The notes below the pieces were generated by a model. The model did no database searches, was not told the DNA's origin, and saw nothing but the letters and a program-made list of their open reading frames with translations. Positions 54,896-63,902 of a stretch of DNA of 64,000 nt are shown piece by piece. The stretch covers positions 310,001-374,000 of the forward strand of contig NZ_CP012040.1 of the NCBI RefSeq assembly GCF_001050135.1, given 5' to 3'. The position numbers and the translations under genes were made by a program. Origin of the DNA: Cyclobacterium amurskyense (lineage in GTDB: Bacteria; Bacteroidota; Bacteroidia; Cytophagales; Cyclobacteriaceae). The stretch's first letter is position 1. Each line of letters opens with the position of its first letter.

Positions 54896-55138
54896 TCAGT
54901 TCGCTGATTCTCTATTCTTAGTCATTATATAAAGCTCCTCTACCTTTTCCCTTGCCCATGGCGTTTTTCTTAAAAAAGTCAAAGAAGATTTGAGTGTTGG
55001 ATTGTTTGTAAAGCAGCGAATTTTAATCCGCTCTCCCAATTCCTTAAAACCGTATTTTTGTACCAAATAATCTAAGACATCCACTAGTCGGATTCCGTGC
55101 AAAGGATTATTTGGCTGTTTTTCTTTTTCATCTGTCAT
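54896..55138 (-). CDS. VF530 family DNA-binding protein (DUF2132)
   Basis: The start is ATG 55138 (MTDEKEK); the frame continues upstream from 55165 but that segment is hydrophobic and not part of the family. The 80-residue protein has NNPLHGIRLVDVLDYLVQKYG, then IKIRCFTNNPTLKSSLTFL and RKTPWAREKVEELY, which are the invariant blocks of VF530. These proteins bind double-stranded DNA through a helical fold. The role is not known. Confidence 0.9.
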   Translation of the reverse strand: MTDEKEKQPNNPLHGIRLVDVLDYLVQKYGFKELGERIKIRCFTNNPTLKSSLTFLRKTPWAREKVEELYIMTKNRESAN

Positions 55139-55513
55139 TGTACCAAAAATAAAAATAAAAACCATTTTCTCCTATTTATCCCTAAAATATGCCTTGGGGA
55201 TTTGAAGCCAAAATAGGCAATCCTCAATCTATTATGCAGCAAAATCCCCAATGAACCTGACTTCTCTACGAAAGCAAGGCTTTCCGATGAGTCGAAAAAT
55301 CCTATCCCTTCCTCCCTTCAACTCACATCACACTAAAAATTTTCACTTAATTTTGAGAAATCCCTACAATCATCTTAGCCGTAGGAAGGGTTAAATTTTT
55401 ATTTTAAATTCGTTTTCTAGCGCCCTTGTGCGGTCTACTAATAAAGCCAATGCACCTTTCGGAATGCTATTCTTTATTTTACAATCATTGTACACTATAG
55501 CCAATCAACCACC
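55139..55513. other. Intergenic region, about 375 bases, no gene seen
   Basis: No ORF or RNA gene of convincing shape was found between the divergent VF530 and DinB-like genes. It contains several short AT-rich runs and no strong hairpin. Confidence 0.4.
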
Positions 55514-56053
55514 ATGAATATCCAAAAACTCAAATTCCCCATTGGAGAATATATACCCAATAAAAGCCCTAATAGTGATTTAATTACAAAATGGATTAGT
55601 GAAATTGAAGATTTCCCAGCTAAGATTGAAAACCTAACCCATAATATCCCCATTGAAAAGCTCAACTGGAGGTATAGACCAGGTGGTTGGTCTTTAAAGC
55701 AAGTAGTACACCATTGCAGTGACAGCCATATGAACAGCTTCATTCGATTTAAACTGGCACTAACAGAAGATATGCCAATAATTAAACCCTATTATGAAGA
55801 CAGGTGGGCTGAATTGATTGATTCGAAAGATGACGACATCAGCTATTCTCTGAATTTATTAAGCGGACTGCATAAAAAATGGATAATTCTTCTAAAAAGC
55901 CTTACAGATAAACAAATGAGGTTGGAATTTATACACCCCGAACACGGAGAAAAATTCAATCTGGCAGAAACCATTGGGAATTATGCCTGGCATTGTAACC
56001 ACCATTTGGCCCATATAAAAAATGCAATTGATTCAAATGGGAAATACAATTAG
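55514..56053 (+). CDS. DinB/YfiT-like metal-dependent protein
   Basis: The 179-residue helical protein matches the YfiT/DinB superfamily. The family motif RYRPGGWSLKQVVHHCSDSH gives one histidine ligand, and YAWHCNHHLAHIKNA gives the other two. Members are metal-dependent enzymes that include bacillithiol or mycothiol transferases. The residues needed for metal binding are present. It has no signal peptide and sits alone. Confidence 0.87.
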   Translation: MNIQKLKFPIGEYIPNKSPNSDLITKWISEIEDFPAKIENLTHNIPIEKLNWRYRPGGWSLKQVVHHCSDSHMNSFIRFKLALTEDMPIIKPYYEDRWAELIDSKDDDISYSLNLLSGLHKKWIILLKSLTDKQMRLEFIHPEHGEKFNLAETIGNYAWHCNHHLAHIKNAIDSNGKYN

Positions 56054-56193
56054 TTGGTGAAATTGAAAAATCCCAAACAGAACCGCACTATTGGTCACTT
56101 GTAACTTCAATAATCCCAAAAAAAAGGTTGCCTGTGACGATTTAGTCTTTTTTTAAAAGACCTTAAGGCGAACTCGGGTTTTTAGGGAATTAA

Positions 56194-56877
56194 TTATTCT
56201 ACTTTACTTAATGAATGGCCCTCGGTACTAAAAATAGTATCAGGAAAATTATTATTAAAATTAACCACACGAATTATTACATTGGCTTTCTCCTCTTTGC
56301 TTTTTAAATTTAATTGTAATGGCAACTCTTGAACACCAAATTTGTCAAATAGACCCGATTCATCTTGGGACTTACCCGCACCTACACTTTGATAACTAAA
56401 TACACTAGACATAGATAATTTTATATCCTCTGCAAGCATAATTGTAGCAGAATATTCCCCATTGTCAGCTAAAACCTCTCGACAATGATACCCTTCTAAT
56501 GTGGTTTCATTTCCAGTATAATTCAGTTTTTTCCGAGGCCCTGCATTATATGGGCGCAATGCATATTGCATACCTGGCCAATGTTTTTCATCCATAGGCA
56601 GGATGTAGCCAGTTTTCTTTCCATTCATTTCAAAAAGATTCGTAATGGTAGAATCCATCGGGCTAAATACCATGCGCATGTCAGGGTCTCTTCTTTTTCC
56701 ATAAATGATAATTGCCGTTTTATCCCTACCGAAAAAATAAGAGATTGTATCAACACGTTCATTTCCATTAGGATAATAATGGTTAACGACTAAATCAAAA
56801 CTACCTGTAAATGTTTGTGCATTTAGCGCTGGAACGATTAAGTAGATAGTGAATAATAGAAAAACCCCCGTTTTCAT
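56194..56877 (-). CDS. Exported DUF4412-like protein
   Basis: The 227-residue protein has a signal peptide ending PALNAQ. It looks like DUF4412: an N-terminal FTGSFDLVVNHYY strand, KKLNYTGNETTLEGYHCREV in the middle and a C-terminal region of beta strands. The family is common in Bacteroidota and has no known function; most members are small secreted or periplasmic proteins. No operon partner is seen. Confidence 0.72.
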   Translation of the reverse strand: MKTGVFLLFTIYLIVPALNAQTFTGSFDLVVNHYYPNGNERVDTISYFFGRDKTAIIIYGKRRDPDMRMVFSPMDSTITNLFEMNGKKTGYILPMDEKHWPGMQYALRPYNAGPRKKLNYTGNETTLEGYHCREVLADNGEYSATIMLAEDIKLSMSSVFSYQSVGAGKSQDESGLFDKFGVQELPLQLNLKSKEEKANVIIRVVNFNNNFPDTIFSTEGHSLSKVE

Positions 56878-57663
56878 AAGTAGATTTTTTTTTGAACAAT
56901 TACCTATAACCTATAGAGAAGCTTATAAATGCTTTTAAAAGGGAGGAAAGCTTTTATAATATTCTTCCATACTCTCATCGATTTTTCTGTAAATACTCAG
57001 TTTAAGGTTTATATCATTTAAACCTTATTCAATGCGTTTCACTAACTATTTGGCCGCATCGAATAAGGTTGTGTTTCCCCCACCTTTAGTAGCGTTAAGC
57101 ATGGCCTTTCGTAAAGGTTTGTGCAAAGGTTCCTGAACTCCGGCACAGCCACTAGGTGATTTTCCCTAAAGTTCACCTTGAATTTAGATTTTTTCATGAT
57201 CTTTATAGGATTAACATGTTGAATTCAATGAAAAACCGATTTATACCTGAGTGCGTTTAACCTTTTTTCTTCTATCACTAGTATTATTTTAAAACTATAT
57301 TTCTTTAGGATAATTACTTTTATACGGCTTAAACGCTTTTACTCAGTTGCTATGTTTTCCCCTTGATTGAAAATTTCAGTCAAGGAATCATGAAGAAATT
57401 GAGTATTATTATTTAGAAAAGCAAATTTACCATACAGTACCTTATTGATAATTAGTATTTTAGACACCCAAAAACACAAGCACCTCCGTGTACATAAATT
57501 ATTATTTTGAATATAGATTACCCAAAAAAATCAAACAGCTACCTCACCTAGCTTAACCATTAAACAAGTGTTAAAAAAATTTACTCGCAAAAAAAGTGCA
57601 CGCGATGTCCTATCTAATGAAGTTCAATCGTCATAGAGGTATAAATTAAAAACTATAGAAATT
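56878..57663. other. Long intergenic region with a possible small ORF
   Basis: About 785 bases between two divergent genes. CCTTGATTGAAA at 57361-57372 and TTTCAGTCAAGG at 57374-57385 form an inverted repeat with one mismatch. A 51-codon minus-strand ORF runs from 57197 to 57042 (starting MKKSKFKVNFRENH and containing VPEFRNLCTNLYERPC); it has no family I know and could be a relic. No RNA gene was recognised. Confidence 0.4.
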
Positions 57664-58005
57664 ATGAAAGAATTTATGATGATTTTCAGAAATGAGAAAG
57701 CTGATCAGCCTCAACCATCCCCAGAGCAAATGCAAGCAATGGTCAAACAATGGCAGGATTGGATTGGAGGAATTGCTGCACAAGGAAAATTCGTTAGCAC
57801 CAATGCGTTGGGCTATGAAGGCCAAACTATAAATACCAACGGAGTAGTCAGCGATGGACCCTATGCTGAAGTAAAAGAAATCGTTGGTGGTTATATTATT
57901 GTAAAAGCCGATAACCTTGCCGATGCTGTTAAACTTTCCGAAGGTTGCCCAACGCTTTTAATGGGCGGAAAGGTTGAAATTAGGGATGTAATGGTATTCA
58001 ACTGA
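57664..58005 (+). CDS. YCII/DGPF-domain protein, partner of the ECF42-type sigma factor
   Basis: The 113-residue protein has the DGPF signature in VVSDGPYAEVKEIVGGYII, and the C-terminal GGKVEIRDVMVF strand of the YCII fold. DGPF proteins are found beside ECF42-group sigma factors, as here. The start ATG 57664 gives MKEFMMIF. Its function is uncertain; enzymatic roles have been suggested for YCII proteins. The sigma factor begins 86 bases later on the same strand. Confidence 0.9.
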   Translation: MKEFMMIFRNEKADQPQPSPEQMQAMVKQWQDWIGGIAAQGKFVSTNALGYEGQTINTNGVVSDGPYAEVKEIVGGYIIVKADNLADAVKLSEGCPTLLMGGKVEIRDVMVFN

Positions 58006-58091
58006 TTTGTAGAATTAAGTGTAATGGATGGAACAACTTTTATTATAAGGATCTGGACCATCATCTAACACAGTTTGGTGTATAATTGGCT

Positions 58092-59327
58092 ATGCAAGAA
58101 AAGGAACTCATTCCTCATTTATTCAAAACAGAGTACAGGAAAATCATTTCTGTACTCTGTAAATTGTTTGGAATAGCCCACATTGAAATCGCGGAGGACA
58201 TTGTTAATGATACTTTTCTTTTGGCAAGCGAAACTTGGGGACTTAAGGGTATTCCTGAAGAGCCTACAGCTTGGTTGTATTTTGTTGCCAAAAACAAAAC
58301 GAGGGATTATTTCAAGAGAACAAAAATTTTCAACGAGAAAATATCCAACGACCTAAAGCACAATCAATCAACCAGCTACGAATTGGAGCTTGACCTTTCG
58401 GAAGAAAACATCAATGACAGCCAATTACAAATGTTATTTGCTGTTTGCAATCCTATTAATAGCAATGAATTACAAATCGCTCTTGCCTTAAGAATACTTT
58501 GTGGTTTTGGCGTGGAAGAAATTTCCAATGCCTTATTATGTTCAAAGGATACAATCAACAAAAGACTCTATAGGGCAAAAACAGCTTTGCGGGAAAACAA
58601 TATAGACTTGTCCTTTCCCTCGAACTCAAGTCTGGAAAACAGGTTGGACAATGTGCTTTCAATATTATACCTCCTATTTAATGAGGGCTATTATTCCTCC
58701 ACATCTTCCAATTCACTCAGTAAAGACCTATGTTTGGAAGCAATGCGCCTACTCTACATCCTGACCGAAAATGAGAAAACCAATGTCCCAAGAGCGAACG
58801 CATTGATGGCATTATTCTGTTTTCATTCATCGAGATTTGACGCAAGGCTTGATCAGTCCGGACAGCAGGTCATCTATAAAGAACAGGACAAAACAAAGTG
58901 GGACGCTGAGCTAATTCAAAAAGGCGAAACTTACCTTCGCTATTCAGCAAAAAGCGAACAGATATCAAAATATCATTTGGAGGCAGGGATAGCTTTTTGG
59001 CATTCAAGAATAAAAGTGGCCGAAAAAGATAAATGGAATAACATTCTACAATTTTACAACCGTCTACTGCTAATCGAATACTCACCCATTACGGCCTTAA
59101 ACAGGACCTATGCTTTGGCTATGGCTGAAAGTAAGGTGACGGCATTGAAGGAAGCTCTGAAAATAGACTTAAAGAAGAACCATCTTTACCATTCCCTTCT
59201 AGCTGAGTTATACAATGGAATAGATCCGAAAAAGCAAACGGAGCATTTGGACTTGGCAATAAAACTGGCTAAAAACGAAAACGACAAGCTATTTTTAATA
59301 AGTAAACGTGAAAAAGCCAAGAGCTAG
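58092..59327 (+). CDS. ECF sigma factor with C-terminal extension (ECF42 type)
   Basis: The start ATG 58092 (MQEKELIPH) is preferred over TTG 58086. Residues about 10-170 form sigma domains 2 and 4: AEDIVNDTFLLASETW, TAWLYFVAKNKTRDYFKR and GFGVEEISNALLCSKDTINKRLYRAK. The remaining 240 residues are the helical, TPR-like extension typical of ECF42 factors (DNVLSILYLLFNEGY, ALNRTYALAMAESK). No anti-sigma gene is seen; in this group the C-terminal extension controls activity. It probably transcribes the DGPF gene. Confidence 0.9.
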   Translation: MQEKELIPHLFKTEYRKIISVLCKLFGIAHIEIAEDIVNDTFLLASETWGLKGIPEEPTAWLYFVAKNKTRDYFKRTKIFNEKISNDLKHNQSTSYELELDLSEENINDSQLQMLFAVCNPINSNELQIALALRILCGFGVEEISNALLCSKDTINKRLYRAKTALRENNIDLSFPSNSSLENRLDNVLSILYLLFNEGYYSSTSSNSLSKDLCLEAMRLLYILTENEKTNVPRANALMALFCFHSSRFDARLDQSGQQVIYKEQDKTKWDAELIQKGETYLRYSAKSEQISKYHLEAGIAFWHSRIKVAEKDKWNNILQFYNRLLLIEYSPITALNRTYALAMAESKVTALKEALKIDLKKNHLYHSLLAELYNGIDPKKQTEHLDLAIKLAKNENDKLFLISKREKAKS

Positions 59328-59391
59328 AGGGCAGATGATTACTGAACAACCACTTTCTTTCAAAGTAACCCGATTAATTAAGAATTACATT

Positions 59392-61686
59392 ATGATTGGC
59401 AATAATTTTAGACACTTTACCGGATGGCTACTTCTCATTTTTTTGATAAGCAATTGTTCAAACAAGGAACAGGGTAATTTTAGTACCTTGTATTTTGAAA
59501 TCAAGATTGATGACAAGGGCTTTATCACCAGCATGAAAAACAATACCCTGTCTCCACATCGGGAATTTAGCCCAGCAGATAAACCTTCTCCTTTAATGTG
59601 CCTTTATGATGGTGAAAAGCAAGTATATTATAAGCCAATTAAGGCAATATTTAATGAGGCAGAAAATGCAATAACACTTGATTTCTCCAATGGCTCTGTG
59701 GCCCAAATTAGCCTGGAAACGAAAAACAAATATTTCAAATTCACCCTTGAATCCCTTAGCCAATCCGAAGGCATTGAAGGTGTACAATGGGGTCCTTACC
59801 ACACCAATATCACCAACCTTTTTGGTGAAATCATCGGCGTTGCAAGAGACAGCAGCGAATTGGTCAATTACGCCATTGGAATGCTTGCCCTGGATGACAA
59901 CACACTGGGAGGCACTTCAGAAACCAAAGCCGATGCCGCTCCATTTCAGTACATTATTCATTCCCCTGACCCTTCAATTTACCCCTTACCTGACTCCTTG
60001 CATGAAGGCCAGGTTTTCACGCTTGGTGGAGATGGCATCAACGATGTGGCTTTTTATGCCCACAAAGAACCTTACTTCAGAATAATGTATGGCAATGCGG
60101 CTACAGTTGACGACAAAGGAAGAATCTCCATAAATTACCAGTCAAGAGATCGGACTAAAAAAAGGGAGGTCTATTATTCTTTGATTCCCAATATGGCAGT
60201 GAATACGCCTAATCATTTGGAAGTTCAACCATTGCCCGGCATTGATTATATCGGCTCCTCAATTGCATTGTGGGGCAGTCCAGACAGCCTTGCCTTGATG
60301 GATGTTATTCAAAACATTGTATTGTCAGAAGGCTTGCCCTACCCTACCATTAATGAAAAATGGGTGAAAGATCCTTCTGCTTTTGTGCCAGATGCCATGA
60401 CCCACGGAGGCTTAAATGACAGCATCATCTCCTATACTTCCCAAATGGGATTTAAGACAATCAGTATGTATGACCAAGGATTCGTCAGACCTGATCGAGG
60501 AAATGGAGGCTATATTGATGGGAGCGATTTTGAGAGAAAACCTATACAGCTCAGCTCTGGAAATAAATCCCACAAGGAATTTTCCGAAATGGCAGCCAAA
60601 TATGGGATTACAATTGGTAGAACTACCATTACAACTGCACTAGCTCCTGGGACCAAAGATGCCAGCCCAATCCCAAGCGATAGCCTTTGTTACCAGCAAA
60701 AACGATTGTTGGTAAACTCCATCAGCCCCGACGACACCCTTATTGTGGTAGATGATCCAACACATTTGGATGAAATCGCAAGTTGGGAAGGCCATGCGGA
60801 GAATTTGAATATGATAAAAATCGGCAAGGAACTCATTTATTATCTGGGCGTTTCAGAAAGCAAACCCTACAGGCTTTTAAATGTAAAACGTGGGTATTGG
60901 GGAACAAAGGCTCTCCACCACGCTGCAAATGACACCATTTACAAGTTGCAGGTAACTTTAAATTACGGTTATGATGGACTGATTCCCAATATGGAACTTC
61001 AGGACAAAATTGCAGCATACTACGCAGATGTATGTTTCATCAATGGACTGGGTTATTATGACTTTGATGGACAGGAGTTTTTGTTTAACAACGGCCATGG
61101 ATACTATTCCGCAAAACGATTTTTTCGAAAAATGTTTGAAAGAGCAGCGGCACATGGAATCCCGCCCATTCGCTTTACTGGGGCCACTTTATCGGAGGGT
61201 TCATGGCATTATCAAAGTATATGGAATGTAGGAGGAGGAAAGAATTTATATGATGTAGAGACCAGAGAATGGGGCAGCAGTACCAGTCAGGGTAAAGACC
61301 TTAGGGATGTGACATATGCCAATTTCTTCCCTGTTGGTATGGGCCGTAATTTTGCGATCAATGCCAACTCAACAGTTGAACAATATTCACATATACAAGC
61401 CATATCTGTAGGCCTTGGCACTACCTATAGTTTAGAGTTGAACCAAAAAGAGGTAGAAAGTTGTCCTCAGAAATATGAAATATTTAGAACGATAAGCATT
61501 TGGGAAAAAGCCCGTTCGGCCAATGCATTTCCGCGGAACATCAAAAAACTATTGGTTGATCCTAAAAGGAACTGGATTCTGGAGCAGGGTGAAAACGAAG
61601 ATTCTTGGATACTTAACGAAATAAAAGAGGACAAAGAAAAGATCCAATTCATTTTACACAGAAATGATAACTATTCAGCTACATAA
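59392..61686 (+). CDS. Large lipoprotein with a glycosidase-like barrel, unrecognised family
   Basis: I place the start at ATG 59392, giving a lipoprotein signal (LIFLISNCSNKE) in a 764-residue protein; a longer frame upstream runs back into the sigma factor gene. The N-terminal 300 residues look like a beta-sandwich. A probable barrel follows, with MTHGGLNDSIISYTSQMGF, the segment GLGYYDFDGQEFL (acidic cluster), and AAAHGIPPIRFTGATLSEGS. The pattern resembles alpha-galactosidase-like clans but no catalytic pair can be fixed. It has no SusC/SusD neighbour. A surface glycan role is inferred. Confidence 0.62.
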   Translation: MIGNNFRHFTGWLLLIFLISNCSNKEQGNFSTLYFEIKIDDKGFITSMKNNTLSPHREFSPADKPSPLMCLYDGEKQVYYKPIKAIFNEAENAITLDFSNGSVAQISLETKNKYFKFTLESLSQSEGIEGVQWGPYHTNITNLFGEIIGVARDSSELVNYAIGMLALDDNTLGGTSETKADAAPFQYIIHSPDPSIYPLPDSLHEGQVFTLGGDGINDVAFYAHKEPYFRIMYGNAATVDDKGRISINYQSRDRTKKREVYYSLIPNMAVNTPNHLEVQPLPGIDYIGSSIALWGSPDSLALMDVIQNIVLSEGLPYPTINEKWVKDPSAFVPDAMTHGGLNDSIISYTSQMGFKTISMYDQGFVRPDRGNGGYIDGSDFERKPIQLSSGNKSHKEFSEMAAKYGITIGRTTITTALAPGTKDASPIPSDSLCYQQKRLLVNSISPDDTLIVVDDPTHLDEIASWEGHAENLNMIKIGKELIYYLGVSESKPYRLLNVKRGYWGTKALHHAANDTIYKLQVTLNYGYDGLIPNMELQDKIAAYYADVCFINGLGYYDFDGQEFLFNNGHGYYSAKRFFRKMFERAAAHGIPPIRFTGATLSEGSWHYQSIWNVGGGKNLYDVETREWGSSTSQGKDLRDVTYANFFPVGMGRNFAINANSTVEQYSHIQAISVGLGTTYSLELNQKEVESCPQKYEIFRTISIWEKARSANAFPRNIKKLLVDPKRNWILEQGENEDSWILNEIKEDKEKIQFILHRNDNYSAT

Positions 61687-61728
61687 AGAAAAATGTACAT
61701 TTCATATAATCAGGATACGAAAACATAG

Positions 61729-61803
61729 GGAAATGTTGCGTATTGACGCTAACTTGAGATTTTGTCAGCATTATAGCAGAAAATAAGGCAACATTTCCGT
61801 CAA
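61729..61803. other. Interleaved inverted repeats (pseudoknot-like)
   Basis: GGAAATGTTGC (61729-61739) pairs with GCAACATTTCC (61788-61798), and TTGACG (61743-61748) pairs with CGTCAA (61798-61803). The order is A B A' B', so the two stems interleave and could form a pseudoknot rather than nested hairpins. It lies 42 bases after the lipoprotein stop. It may be a terminator region or the relic of a mobile element. Confidence 0.4.
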
Positions 61804-62070
61804 TGATATACTTTTTTTACCAAACAGCTATTTTTTTTATTCATTGCTATAACAAACCACTGAAAAATAGTATTTTGAACTTTTAATTACAAACAAAGTT
61901 TTTTTTCAACTTACTGATGTTGTCCTTTTTCGAAAAGCTCACTGACTTGCTCCAAATCAATGACACCATTTTCAAACAGGATAATGCTCACCCAAAAACA
62001 GCAGGGAAAAGAAGGACTAAATTTTGTCAAAAAACACCCGTCACCTAACAAACATTTAAACAATTACCTC

Positions 62071-62859
62071 ATGAAAAAAGCTATTTCAGTATTTGTATTT
62101 TTTTTATTTTTCATCACTATCAATCAATCATATAGCCAGATAGATGTTAATGTAACGGACATCAAAAGTGAAGAAACTTTTTCATTTAGTAATGTCTACG
62201 ACAATTACGACTTGGACAAATCACTGCCCACAATGGTTATCACCTGGAGCGGTAAATGGTGCTATCCCTGCATCAATTTAATCAACCGTTATATGGATTG
62301 TGATTTATCGATGCTCAATTTAATAACCATAAATGTGGACGCTGAAGAAAACTTAGTCGATATATTAGACGAGGGGCACCACCAGAATTGGGACAAGGCA
62401 ATAAACCTCCATGCTAACTTAGGGGAGGATGAAAAGGGCTTTGACAATGTATTCAATGTTACTTCTGCCCCCTTAGTACTGTATTTAGTTGATGGGATGA
62501 TCTCAGATGCGGTGGTGAGCTATTCTCTTTATCCCTATCGTTTATTACAAACAGATCGAATCAAAGACATTAACTTCATATGGGACAGTTCAAGGGATTT
62601 AAATTCTCTTGCATGGGGAATATATAGCAATGAGGATGACGTAGAAAAATTAGAGTTGGCAAAAGAATGGGTTTTACGCTCAATGAAATTAGAAAAAACC
62701 TATTCAAATACAGACACTTACGCTGCGCTGCTTTATAAAACAGGAGATTACACACAATCTTTAAAATTGGCAAAGCAGGCTATAGAAATAGCCAAAGAAA
62801 ATGATCAAGATTACAGCTCCACAACAGAATTAATAAATAAGGTCATTGAAAAACTGTAA
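62071..62859 (+). CDS. Exported thioredoxin-fold protein with TPR tail
   Basis: The start ATG 62071 gives MKKAISVFVFFLFF, a normal signal peptide; the longer frame lacks one. After it comes a thioredoxin-like domain with the redox motif GKWCYPCINL (CxxC) near residue 63 and cis-proline region TSAPLVLYLVDG. The last 90 residues contain two TPR-like helices (YAALLYKTGDYTQSLKLAKQAIEIA). It is probably a periplasmic thiol-disulfide protein. A terminator follows 18 bases after the stop. Confidence 0.8.
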   Translation: MKKAISVFVFFLFFITINQSYSQIDVNVTDIKSEETFSFSNVYDNYDLDKSLPTMVITWSGKWCYPCINLINRYMDCDLSMLNLITINVDAEENLVDILDEGHHQNWDKAINLHANLGEDEKGFDNVFNVTSAPLVLYLVDGMISDAVVSYSLYPYRLLQTDRIKDINFIWDSSRDLNSLAWGIYSNEDDVEKLELAKEWVLRSMKLEKTYSNTDTYAALLYKTGDYTQSLKLAKQAIEIAKENDQDYSSTTELINKVIEKL

Positions 62860-62876
62860 GTAAAATCTAAAGAATT

Positions 62877-62908
62877 AAGGGCTGTGATAAACCTATATCA
62901 CAGCCCTT
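62877..62908 (+). terminator. Intrinsic terminator after the thioredoxin-TPR gene
   Basis: AAGGGCTGTGATA (62877-62889) pairs with TATCACAGCCCTT (62896-62908), a 13-bp perfect stem with a six-base loop. A T-rich stretch follows after a few bases. Confidence 0.85.
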
Positions 62909-63148
62909 ATCTCGCTTTTTCTCAACAAAAGTAAACTTTATCGTATATTGGAAAGAAGAAAATTCGAATCAGGAAATTAGGGTTGTATTACCTGAATTGC
63001 ATCTTAAGAAAAAATCAGCATCTCTCTCGAATAAACAACAAGAAGGACCCGTCTACTGACACAATTGTATGCATCACAGGGCCTGAATTACAACTCATTT
63101 ATTGATTTTTTTCAACTATTTTGGTCAATTCAATTAATTCATAAGTCC

Positions 63149-63902
63149 TTGAAAATAAACATATACATCCTACTATTCTTAACACTATTTTCATTGAGTA
63201 TCCCTCAAGGTTATACGCAGCAATTGGGGGATAAGCCACGGGCTTTGTTGATAATGGGAGGAAATTGTACCAATGATTTTTTTTTAACCCAATATTCAGG
63301 ATTAACGGGTGGGGTCGTGTTTGGAATTTTTTGCATAGCTCCGCTATGGTGAAATTGAAAACAGCAACGAAGTGGCTGATTTTGAAGCGATTTATGCACG
63401 TAATAGATTGTCTATTGCGTATTTCGGGTTTAAGGTTATTGGAGCAGGCTATGTTAGTATCTATGATGGTACCCGATGGTCAGAAGAACGGAACACCATC
63501 TACCAATTACCTCCGGGTGTAGAACAGTTTTATCTTTTGGCCTCCAACCTTGAGTATGACATGCGCATTCGGAAAGTGATCTTTCCCGAAGATCGCACCG
63601 AAGGACATGTTAATGTTCCCTTTCTAATAACATTGGAAGGAACTTACCAGCAGGTAGAGGGACTTAAGTACGGAAATGATATTTGAATAAAAGTAAAAAC
63701 AGAAGCTGGCAGACTACTTTTCGAACAATCCTGGAATGGAGCAATTTACGAGGTACTCTATGACCATTCTTTGACTTTTTTTAGACCTAATGTCAATGCG
63801 GTGTTTTATTTTGAAAAAGACAAGTTTGGCTCCATAGATCGTTTCAATTATTATCAAAATGGGAGCACTACTTGGAAAAAGCTAAGCCTCAACCAACAAT
63901 AG
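63149..63902 (+). pseudogene. Broken secreted-protein gene carrying a partial 212-bp repeat
   Basis: TTG at 63149 begins a signal peptide (MKINIYILLFLTLF to GYTQ). This frame stops at 63352, inside the repeat. A second frame (63372-63686) then reads GAGYVSIYDGTRWSEERN and LEGTYQQVEGLKYGNDI, hits an in-frame TGA at 63684, and continues in the same frame with 71 more codons to TAG at 63900-63902. The tail (AGRLLFEQSWNGAIYEVLY; FEKDKFGSIDRFNYYQNG) resembles the C-terminal DUF3471-like domain of serine hydrolases. It has a frame break and a stop, so it is a relic, unless a recoding event is assumed. Confidence 0.65.
63319..63430 (+). repeat. 112-bp half copy of the dispersed repeat, R5
   Basis: The sequence from GTTTGGAATTTTTTGCATAG to TATTTCGGGTT aligns without net gap to the right-hand 112 bases of R2 (16868-16979). 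The left-hand 100 bases are absent. It keeps the CATAGC/GCTATG hairpin (CATAGCtccGCTATG). It lies inside the broken gene at 63149-63902 and supplies part of its reading frame. Confidence 0.85.
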
